A model generated the notes under the pieces. It was not told the origin of the DNA, made no database searches, and saw only the letters and a program-made list of their open reading frames with translations. 64,000 bases of DNA from Arthrobacter sp. UNC362MFTsu5.1 (GTDB lineage: Bacteria; Actinomycetota; Actinomycetes; Actinomycetales; Micrococcaceae): NCBI RefSeq assembly GCF_000685965.1, contig NZ_JMLE01000015.1:1-64000 (forward strand). The letters run 5' to 3'. Of this stretch, positions 41,851 through 48,276 are shown in pieces. A program made the translations under genes and the position numbers. Every line of letters begins with the position of its first letter. Within the stretch, counting starts at the first letter, position 1.

Positions 41851-42393
41851 CTACTTCGGGCACTTATGGGCAGGATTGTAGGCCGCGAACATGCCGTCCG
41901 GGTTGTCCTTCCACACCCATGCGTGCAGCGCAAAGGTCTTCGGGAACGGTCCGTCGTCGAATTTCACGCCGGCCAGCTTCGGCCGCTCCGCCGCCGTGGA
42001 CAGGTACTCCACCGCCACCAGCTTCATCCGCCCGCGCTCGTTGGGCATGTAGACGAGAATCTCCGGCTTGCGGGCCTGGGTCTTGTCATCGATCAACGAT
42101 TCCTTGGCGTAGTGGAATCCCATCGCGCCGACGCCGGGCTTCTCGACGCACTTGGTGACTTCCGTGTAGCCGTCCTTCTCTGCATTCTCCAGCCAGCGGT
42201 AATCGTATGTGACATCCCGCAGCGTGTTGACCAGCTTGCGCTGCTGCGAATTCTTCTTCCAGTCATCGCTCTTGTCCGAGTCGCCGCCGCGGCCGGACCC
42301 GTCATGCGCGACGGCTGTAGCGGGTGCTAACCCCACGGCCAGCACAGCCGCGGCCACCATGGACATCAGTCCTGTTCTGGTGCGATTCCTCAT
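41851..42393 (-). CDS. Secreted hypothetical protein
   Basis: A 180-residue product with a signal peptide (MRNRTRTGLMSMVAAAVLAV, cleavage after TAVAH or nearby), a Gly/Ser/Asp/Lys linker (GSGRGGDSDKSDDWKKN) and a domain of about 125 residues containing two Cys (TKCVEKPG near the middle and HKCPK at the end). It includes MGFHYAKESLIDDK and PEILVYMPNERGRMKLVAVE. The last resembles secreted proteins of actinobacteria and fungi with no known function. GGAAGAAAAATG-like bases precede the start. Confidence 0.75.
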   Translation of the reverse strand: MRNRTRTGLMSMVAAAVLAVGLAPATAVAHDGSGRGGDSDKSDDWKKNSQQRKLVNTLRDVTYDYRWLENAEKDGYTEVTKCVEKPGVGAMGFHYAKESLIDDKTQARKPEILVYMPNERGRMKLVAVEYLSTAAERPKLAGVKFDDGPFPKTFALHAWVWKDNPDGMFAAYNPAHKCPK

Positions 42394-42775
42394 TTTTCTT
42401 CCAACCCTCTGAGACCCGAGATTTCATTGTTCGGCAAGGGACGCGAAGCACGGGGCGGGATGCCCCGCCTTCGCCAGGATGCCGGGCCGGCCCGATGGGC
42501 ACTGCCGGTGTTGGGCCGTCCGGGTGGAAAATATCCATCGATTGGGGCGGCGTTAAAAGTATGCTCCTCGGCCGGGAAGCGGCGCTAGGTGTGGTGCAAA
42601 TGTTTAAAAGCCGGGGGTTTCGCAGTTATTGAATGAAGGAAATGCCCGCTAACACTTTTGCCGCATCCGCAGAAAAACAAGTACCGGTTTCACCCTTTAA
42701 CGAGTGGTGAAACCCCGAAAAGACGAGTACAGACCACTCTGTCTAGAGGAGTTACCTGCCCCGTAGCGTAAGTGC
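42394..42775. other. Intergenic region with one perfect inverted repeat
   Basis: These 382 bases between the secreted protein and a small frame have no clear gene. The main visible structure is the operator-like inverted repeat at 42686-42714, listed separately. Confidence 0.5.
42686..42714. promoter_or_regulatory. Operator-like inverted repeat
   Basis: GGTTTCACC (42686-42694) and GGTGAAACC (42706-42714) are perfect inverted copies separated by CTTTAACGAGT. The 20-base centre-to-centre distance is two helical turns, as for dimeric regulators. It lies 61 bases before the small frame at 42776. Confidence 0.5.
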
Positions 42776-42940
42776 ATGATTAGAGCCATCAAGGAAGCGT
42801 TCCACCGCTTCGTGGCGAGGAACATCGTCGCTGATGATCCGTACCCCGTCCGATCCTGGCTGGACCAGCAGAACATGCCCCCGGAAACCCGGGGCTCTTT
42901 CCCGCCGCCGCTGCGGGACGCCAACGGTTTCTCGCACTAA
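42776..42940 (+). CDS. Possible small protein of 54 residues
   Basis: MIRAIKEAFHRFVARNIVAD begins the product, which continues with a Pro-rich half (MPPETRGSFPPPLRDANGFS). No family is recognised. The nearest AGAGGAG is about 20 bases from the ATG, too far for normal use. TAGCGT lies six bases before the ATG, which would again fit a leaderless transcript, but it is a poor -10. GC-rich third positions support coding weakly. Confidence 0.4.
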   Translation: MIRAIKEAFHRFVARNIVADDPYPVRSWLDQQNMPPETRGSFPPPLRDANGFSH

Positions 42941-43003
42941 GTCCGGCGTCTTAAACTTCGTGACTTGTTCTTCCCGAAACATTGTGCCGGTACTATCGCC
43001 GTC

Positions 43004-43147
43004 ATGGGGAAATATACGAGTGGTCTGACGTCCAGGGACTGGCGGCGAGAAGTGCGGAAGCGGCGTTTCCGCGTGCTGGCCAACGTGGGGCTGGCGGCGC
43101 TGGCCGCCGCCACCGCCGTCGTGGTTTGGATGGCGCTGGGGCGCTGA
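43004..43147 (+). CDS. Small membrane protein of 47 residues
   Basis: MGKYTSGLTSRDWRREVRKR is a basic cytosolic part, followed by one membrane helix (VLANVGLAALAAATAVVVWM) and the short end ALGR. The basic side should stay inside. TACTAT lies seven bases before the ATG and there is no Shine-Dalgarno sequence, so a leaderless transcript is possible. No family recognised. Confidence 0.5.
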   Translation: MGKYTSGLTSRDWRREVRKRRFRVLANVGLAALAAATAVVVWMALGR

Positions 43148-43181
43148 GTCCGGAATCACACGGCCTAAAACCGGCATTGGG

Positions 43182-43209
43182 TTGACAGGTTTTGTGGCGC
43201 GCCTATACT
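43182..43209 (+). promoter_or_regulatory. Strong promoter with a long leader
   Basis: TTGACA (43182-43187), a 16-base spacer and TATACT (43204-43209) make the best housekeeping promoter seen in the window. The transcript would start near 43216, about 140 bases before the first small gene. Confidence 0.8.
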
Positions 43210-43215
43210 GCGTTG

Positions 43216-43355
43216 GACAAATTGGGCGCGGCACACGTAGGGTGATGAGCGATCCGACATGGGGGATCCCACCGTTCGTTGCCGGCCGTTGACGCGAAGA
43301 GTATTCACCTAGCGTGCCAGCCTCGAGTGCAACGACGCATTCTGGAGGTAATTCC
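43216..43355 (+). promoter_or_regulatory. Structured 5' leader of about 140 bases
   Basis: The leader can form a nested hairpin: GGTG (43241-43244) with CACC (43270-43273), enclosing GATCC (43251-43255) with GGATC (43264-43268). A second part around TTGCCGGCCGTTGACG may pair as well. I match it to no riboswitch class I know. It ends with GGAGG at 43344-43348, the ribosome site of the next gene. Confidence 0.35.
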
Positions 43356-43493
43356 GTGGCCCTGACTGACTATGCCTTTGCGCTGTGCGCCTTGATGGGA
43401 ACCCTGTTCATTCCGTTCACCGCTTTATACCTGCTGCTCCGCCTCAAGCGCGGCGCCGCAGCGAAGCCCGTTCCCGTAAAGGTCCGCCAGTAG
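43356..43493 (+). CDS. Small membrane protein of 45 residues
   Basis: A GTG start seven bases after GGAGG. MALTDYAFALCALMGTLFIP and FTALYLLLRL form one long hydrophobic helix, followed by a basic tail (KRGAAAKPVPVKVRQ), so the C terminus is probably inside. It is first in a two-gene unit behind the strong promoter and long leader; its stop shares a base with the next GTG. No family recognised; small single-helix proteins often regulate larger membrane proteins. Confidence 0.65.
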   Translation: MALTDYAFALCALMGTLFIPFTALYLLLRLKRGAAAKPVPVKVRQ

Positions 43494-43612
43494 TGCCCTA
43501 CGTAGACATCAATCCCCACCGCTCCGGCCCCAAATGGCGCGGTTACGTGCTGCTCGGCATCCTCCTGGTGATCACCGCGGGCGTGGTGGCAGCAGCGCTG
43601 TTCCGCGTCTAA
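43493..43612 (+). CDS. Small membrane protein of 39 residues
   Basis: GTG at 43493 overlaps the preceding TAG by one base, suggesting coupling. MPYVDINPHRSGPKWRGYVL leads into a helix (LLGILLVITAGVVAAALFRV). Like its partner it has one membrane segment, but in the opposite expected orientation (basic N-terminal part). No family recognised. Confidence 0.6.
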   Translation: MPYVDINPHRSGPKWRGYVLLGILLVITAGVVAAALFRV

Positions 43613-43954
43613 CGTTGGGCTGGCCGCCGCGCGCAGCGCGCGGCGGCGGAACCGACCCTTCTTGGACAGTAAAGGGCCCGCCATTGGGCGGGCAGGGTGC
43701 TCAGCCCCTTCACAGCCCAAAGGGCGGGCCCTTGGTTATCGCCTGGCCGGAACCGGTACCACCTGGGCCTGTTGGCAGCCCCGCTTCGGCCGGATGCGAT
43801 GAATCCACAGTAGAAGCAGACGCGGGGGTGGTGCACGAGTGCTGGCTACCCGTCTTCCCCACGTGGCACTACTTGTATCAATAGCCCCATACGTATCACT
43901 CACGAACACCCGCCTCTGGTCCCCGAGTGTGGCGGCAGGTGCGACGTTCCGGGG
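43613..43954. other. Intergenic region with complex hairpins
   Basis: After the two small membrane proteins there is a GC-only hairpin (CCGCCGCGC and its complement, about 43624-43644) and a larger inverted repeat listed separately. Between 43735 and 43954 nothing is supported. Confidence 0.55.
43672..43733 (+). terminator. Terminator with two alternative pairings
   Basis: AAGGGCCCGCC (43672-43682) is perfectly complementary to GGCGGGCCCTT (43723-43733). The same left arm can instead pair with GGCGGGC at 43687-43693, giving a short tight hairpin. It may end transcripts from the left; alternative pairing also resembles an attenuator. Confidence 0.55.
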
Positions 43955-45373
43955 CTAACCGCCGGAGGTGAACTCCGCACTGGTGACGGACCCAAGGCCC
44001 GGGCTGGTGGCGATCAGCGTGTGCACGCCGGCCGGGTTGATGGTCAGGTCGCTGAACGTGGCCACGCCGGCCACCGCGTTCTGTACCAGGGTCCCGCCCA
44101 GGTTTCCCTGCTTCACGGTCTTGTCCATGGTCACGGAGGCTACACTCGTGGTCTGCGGGTTGTCGAACTGATCCACCACCAGCACCGTCACCGGCGTAAT
44201 CCTCTGCCCCTTCGCCGTGTTGGTGGGCTGCTGCCCGAAAACCAGCTTGGCGGCAGCTGCCGCCGTCACGCTGACCTGCGCCGTGGCCTGCCCCAGGCCT
44301 GTCGCAGCTCCGGTGATGACGGGCGATCCGGCCTTCGTGTCGCCATAGAAGAACGACGCCGACGCGGCCCCTGCCGGGATGGTCACCTTCGTGAGGGGTG
44401 CTCCGCCGGCCGTTGCAGCGAAGACCCTGGTGCCCGCGGAGTTCGACGCGAGGGTGACCTCGGTGCTGCCGGCGGTTACGGGGTTCCCGAACGAGTCCTG
44501 GCGCTGCACGGTGAAGGGGCCCACCGTTGCCGTTGCCGACGCGGTGCCCGAGGCAGGGCCGGCGACAACCAGCCGGCTGGCGGCCGCTGCCGTGACGGTG
44601 AACGGGGCGCTGACGGCACCGGCAACCCCGGGGCTCGACGCCGTGAGCGTGTAGCCGGAGCCGGCCTTGTTGATGGACAGGCCGCTGAACGTTGCCACGC
44701 CCGTCATATCGGTGTCCGCAGTGACTGTGCCGGACAATGTGCCGCCGCCGGGGTTGTTGCCGATGGCCAGGGTGACCCGGGCCGACATCACGGGCAGAAG
44801 GTCAACCGTGCGGACGGCCACCTTGACGGCGGGCAGGGTTTGCCCGGCCACAACATTTGCCGGCTGGACCGTGAACGTTGCGCTCTGCATGCTCCACACC
44901 AGGACGTTTCCGCTGGCAGCGCTCACTGCGGTCCAGGAACGGTGGACCGCCGTGACCACGTATGAGTGGGTTCCTTCGGGAGCAGAGGAGTCCGTGCAGC
45001 TGGTGCCGGTGATGAGCGCGGCCGGGCTGCTCCCGCAGGCGGGCATCGACGTCGCACCGGTGATGCGGGTGACGTAATAACCGGTCGGTACGGTGGGTCC
45101 GGCCGATGCGGTCCAGGCCACCGGAACGCTTGAGGTGCTGTTCGCCGGGACCGTCACATTAGTGGGCGGCGCCAGGGTGCCGACTGCCGCCGTCGTACTT
45201 CCCGTTCCGGCTGCCGTCCAGTAAGCGGAAGCTGCCGTGGCGCCCATCAGGGCAACCAGAACCATGGCGATTCCGGCCAATGCGCCGCGCCCGAGCAGGC
45301 GCTGAAACAGCACCAGCCCCCGCCGAAAGCCGCGGGGGCTTTCGGGGGAGCTGGTGTTGCGCCTGCCGGACAT
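43955..45373 (-). CDS. Secreted Ig-like repeat protein with SipW/TasA-type N terminus
   Basis: About 472 residues. The signal segment (LAGIAMVLVALMGATAASAY) runs into AYWTAAGTGSTTAAVG, the motif known from SipW-dependent secreted proteins such as TasA and camelysin. A fibronectin-like part follows (PPTNVTVPANSTSSVPVAWT, two disulfide Cys), then three Ig-like/invasin-like domains of about 90 residues (TFTVQPANVVAGQTLPAVKV; VQRQDSFGNPVTAGSTEVTL; VLVVDQFDNPQTTSVASVTM). ATG 45373 has GAAGG five bases upstream. It follows a smaller protein with the same N-terminal motif; both may build an extracellular fibre. No SipW homologue is in the window. Confidence 0.8.
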   Translation of the reverse strand: MSGRRNTSSPESPRGFRRGLVLFQRLLGRGALAGIAMVLVALMGATAASAYWTAAGTGSTTAAVGTLAPPTNVTVPANSTSSVPVAWTASAGPTVPTGYYVTRITGATSMPACGSSPAALITGTSCTDSSAPEGTHSYVVTAVHRSWTAVSAASGNVLVWSMQSATFTVQPANVVAGQTLPAVKVAVRTVDLLPVMSARVTLAIGNNPGGGTLSGTVTADTDMTGVATFSGLSINKAGSGYTLTASSPGVAGAVSAPFTVTAAAASRLVVAGPASGTASATATVGPFTVQRQDSFGNPVTAGSTEVTLASNSAGTRVFAATAGGAPLTKVTIPAGAASASFFYGDTKAGSPVITGAATGLGQATAQVSVTAAAAAKLVFGQQPTNTAKGQRITPVTVLVVDQFDNPQTTSVASVTMDKTVKQGNLGGTLVQNAVAGVATFSDLTINPAGVHTLIATSPGLGSVTSAEFTSGG

Positions 45374-45407
45374 TCGCACCTTCTCGACATTGGCTCAGGG
45401 GGTGGGG

Positions 45408-45438
45408 CCACGTTCACCATTGGGGGATGAACGTGGCG
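45408..45438 (-). terminator. Intercistronic hairpin between the two SipW/TasA-type genes
   Basis: GCCACGTTCA (45408-45417) pairs perfectly with TGAACGTGGC (45429-45438) around an 11-base loop. There is no T-run after it on the minus strand, so it may stabilise the upstream mRNA or cause partial termination, giving more of the small protein than of the large one. Confidence 0.6.
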
Positions 45439-45470
45439 GTATTTAGGAGGACGGTTATGCCGTGAGCTCT

Positions 45471-45944
45471 TCAGCTGGCGGCGAAGTGCAGGGGCACCGT
45501 GGCGCCCTTGCAACCGTCCTGGTTGACGCCGGGGCGATCGATCATCTGCAGCGTGACGGTGCCGGTGATGTAGCCGTTGGCGGGGATCTCGGTGGCGGTG
45601 AAGGACGGGCTGCCAACGGCGAAGTCATCCTTTGAGCAGCCGGTGACACTGGTCCAGGCGGCGCCGTTGGTGCCTGCGACAGCAGCGGTGATGTTGGTGA
45701 GTTTCTGGACACCGGTGCCGGGGTTGGTGACGGTGAAGGTGAACGTCTGAGCGGAGCCGTTGGGGGAGAGTGCAGGGCCGGCCACGGTGCTGGTGATGGT
45801 GAAGTTGGTGGAGGTGCCGGCTGTGGTGGTGGTGTCGCCGACGCCGGCGGCAGTCCAGTAGGCGAAGGCCGCGCCGCCGCCGATGGCCACCAGGGCAGCG
45901 GTGGTGATGATGATGCGCTTCTTGCGTCCAGCTACTTTGCTCAT
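45471..45944 (-). CDS. Small SipW/TasA-type secreted protein
   Basis: A 157-residue product: basic start (MSKVAGRKKRIIITTAALVA), helix, then AFAYWTAAGVGDTTTTAGTS, the same motif as in the larger neighbour. The mature domain is one beta-sandwich (FTITSTVAGPALSPNGSAQT; FTFTVTNPGTGVQKLTNITA) with two Cys (VTGCSKDD and QDGCKGA). Size and motif fit a TasA-like subunit. ATG 45944 has AAGGGGA seven bases upstream; a longer in-frame start lacks one. It has its own promoter and is first of the pair. Confidence 0.8.
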   Translation of the reverse strand: MSKVAGRKKRIIITTAALVAIGGGAAFAYWTAAGVGDTTTTAGTSTNFTITSTVAGPALSPNGSAQTFTFTVTNPGTGVQKLTNITAAVAGTNGAAWTSVTGCSKDDFAVGSPSFTATEIPANGYITGTVTLQMIDRPGVNQDGCKGATVPLHFAAS

Positions 45945-46005
45945 TTGAAGTTCCCCTTGAACTTGTGCGGCGTATCCGCAGACCTTCGAGGCCTGTCCGG
46001 CTCCG

Positions 46006-46034
46006 ATAGAAAAAGTCTCGGGGAGCAAAATCAA
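46006..46034 (-). promoter_or_regulatory. Putative promoter of the small SipW/TasA-type gene
   Basis: On the minus strand TTGATT (46034-46029), a 17-base spacer and TTCTAT (46011-46006). The transcript would start about 55 bases before the ATG. Upstream, between 46045 and 46085, three AGAAG/AGAAA blocks recur about every ten bases, which could be a regulator site. Confidence 0.45.
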
Positions 46035-46087
46035 GTAGCAGTTAAGGAAAGCTCAAGAATAACTCAACTTTATTTCTGCACCTTCTG

Positions 46088-48049
46088 TCACTTCTGTAAC
46101 AAGCTTTCCGGGGCTGCAAGCCGGTCTGCTTCCTGCTGCGCCTGGGCGGCGTTGCCCTCCTGGCCAACGCGTTGGTACACCCGGGCCAGCACCTGCCACG
46201 GAACGGGCGACGACGGTGACTGCCCGGCGGCCGTCCGCAGATCCGCAATGCTCTGCTCCGGCTGGCCCAGCCCGAACCACGCAATGCCGCGCTGCACGTA
46301 CAGCCCGGAAATGTACGGAGCGCGGCTGATGATGCCGTCCAGTTGCAGCTTGGCCTCCGGAATGTCCCCGCTGTTGAGTTGGCCGACGGCCAGCGCCAGC
46401 CCGGCTTCGACGGAGTCCGGCGTCCGGGCCAGCGAGACTTTGGCCCACTCCACGGTGCGCGCGGCAGCCTCGGGGTCGCCCTCGGCGGCCGGCCCGGCAA
46501 AGGCCTGCGCAGCCAGCAGGGCGGTGTCGCTGTCCCACGGCCGCAGCGCCTGCGCCGCCTGGAACTGGCGCTGCGCCTCGGCAATGTTCCCGTTCCCGGC
46601 GGCGCTCACGCCGGCCGCCATCGGCCACTCTGCGGCAGCAGCCGGTACGGCAAATATCAGGCCCCCGACCAGGGCGAGGGCTCCGGCCGCTGTGGCTGCT
46701 GTTCTGGCGGCGGGAGTCTGGGGCCAACTGCGGAGTTTCGATTTTTCCGGCTTGCGCGTCTCGGGCCGGGGCGCTGGTGCGACGAGCGTTGACGCCAGGA
46801 GGCCTCCGCAGAGGAAGGCAGCCAGCGGCGTGGTGCCGGGGGACGTGAATCCTGTCAGGAGCCCGACGCCGTAACCCACGACGGCGGCCAACGCACCGAT
46901 GAGGGTGTTCCGGTGGGTCCCGTCGGCGGAGCGGATCCGGACGACGGCCGTCCGGAGGGTGGACACAGCGAGGAACAGGGCTAGGAGCAGCAGCGGAAAT
47001 CCACCGGCGAGAAGTGCCTGGAGCAACCAGGAGTGCGGCGAATCCGGTGGAAAGTCACCGCCCGTCTGCACCGCCCATTGCTGGGTCTGAAAGCCCGGAA
47101 AAGCATCGACGAAGCCGCTTGGGCCTACGCCGAACCATGGTTTTTCCCATGCCATTTCCAGTGTTTGTTGCCACAGAAGCCACCGGCCGGTCACTGTGTC
47201 GCCGTAGAAGAGACGGTCCCGTGCACCGGGAATCAGGAACACGAGGAGCGCCAGCCCTGCGAGCGAGCCTCCCACTGCGACCGTTCCCTTCCAGAATGGG
47301 CTCTTCGTGGTGCTCTGCTTGCTGGTGCGGCTGGCGGGGAAGACGCCAAGGGCGCAGACGATGGCCACTGCAACCAGACCAAGCAGCGCCGCGCGCGATC
47401 CGGAGAGGACCGCGATCAGTACTCCCGCGGCGCACCCTGTCCGCAGCAGCCAGGATGACTTGCCGGGCTGCAGCGACGGAAGAGCCAGGGCGCCAGCGAT
47501 CATCACGCCCGCCAGACCCTGATCGGACGCGTTTCCCAGCGTTGCGCCCGGCCTCAGATCAGCCGCGCCGCCCAAGGGCCGCAAACCCGCCGACTCCAGG
47601 ACGCAGATCACGGCCAGGGGAAGTGACACCACAGCCAGGGCACGGTGAAGGACCTGCCACCTAGAGGTGCTTTCCGCACCGCCCAGGACTCTTGCGCCGA
47701 GGACCAGCGTGGCGGCGTAGGCCGCGAGGACCACCGCCCCTTCGTAGCGCGGCCACCGGCCAAGGAGTGCCGCGGCAGGGCTGGGGGAGAGCAACGCGGC
47801 TATCAAAAGGACAACCGAGCCCGCGCCCAGGAGAACTACGGTGGACCGCGGCAGCCGTCCGCCCGCAGCCTCCCGGTTGTATCGTCCGGCCAGGAGCCCT
47901 GCGCCCAACGCAATAAGCACAACCACCACCTTTGCCCAGGCAAATCGGAACAGGCCGCCGGGCAGGAATGCGAGCAAGGAACCCACCATGACACAAATGG
48001 AAAGCGCGGGCGCCCAAGTGAACGTCCGCACGCCGACAGGATTTTTCAC
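46088..48049 (-). CDS. O-antigen ligase-like membrane protein with C-terminal TPR
   Basis: About 654 residues. The first 450 are a polytopic membrane domain of the O-antigen ligase/Wzy_C type: LGNASDQGLAGVMIAGALAL, SGSRAALLGLVAVAIV, the outer loop TGRWLLWQQTLEMAWEKPWF with GVGPSGFVDAFPG, and DSPHSWLLQALLAGG. A cytosolic or outer TPR part follows (AEAQRQFQAAQALRPWDSDT; SIADLRTAAGQSPSSPVPWQ). GTG 48049 has GGAG at a usable distance; an ATG at 48085 would add twelve residues. The NS-x-G/HSW features suggest transfer of a glycan to an acceptor; members also act as protein O-glycan ligases, which would fit the secreted neighbours. Confidence 0.82.
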   Translation of the reverse strand: MKNPVGVRTFTWAPALSICVMVGSLLAFLPGGLFRFAWAKVVVVLIALGAGLLAGRYNREAAGGRLPRSTVVLLGAGSVVLLIAALLSPSPAAALLGRWPRYEGAVVLAAYAATLVLGARVLGGAESTSRWQVLHRALAVVSLPLAVICVLESAGLRPLGGAADLRPGATLGNASDQGLAGVMIAGALALPSLQPGKSSWLLRTGCAAGVLIAVLSGSRAALLGLVAVAIVCALGVFPASRTSKQSTTKSPFWKGTVAVGGSLAGLALLVFLIPGARDRLFYGDTVTGRWLLWQQTLEMAWEKPWFGVGPSGFVDAFPGFQTQQWAVQTGGDFPPDSPHSWLLQALLAGGFPLLLLALFLAVSTLRTAVVRIRSADGTHRNTLIGALAAVVGYGVGLLTGFTSPGTTPLAAFLCGGLLASTLVAPAPRPETRKPEKSKLRSWPQTPAARTAATAAGALALVGGLIFAVPAAAAEWPMAAGVSAAGNGNIAEAQRQFQAAQALRPWDSDTALLAAQAFAGPAAEGDPEAAARTVEWAKVSLARTPDSVEAGLALAVGQLNSGDIPEAKLQLDGIISRAPYISGLYVQRGIAWFGLGQPEQSIADLRTAAGQSPSSPVPWQVLARVYQRVGQEGNAAQAQQEADRLAAPESLLQK

Positions 48050-48276
48050 TAATCTCCAAGTCAAACAATGGGCAACGCTCATCATTATTGCGCTTTCAGG
48101 AGTGCCTTTCTGCCGCCTGGAAAGGAAATGGTCTGCGGCAATCGCATTTGTTACCGTCTTGAGGATAAAACGACTGGAAAATTGATTACGTGGCTATATA
48201 GTGCGATCACCTGTGACTAACAGGGTTCACTTGCGGGGGCAGTGTTCGTCGCATGATTTATGGGGGAATCATCTTA

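Noticed and set aside
43216..43355. c-di-AMP (ydaO) or other known riboswitch in the small-gene leader
   Set aside because: A few short matches (CCGACATGGGGG) were tempting, but the conserved core elements could not be lined up. It is kept only as an unnamed structured leader.
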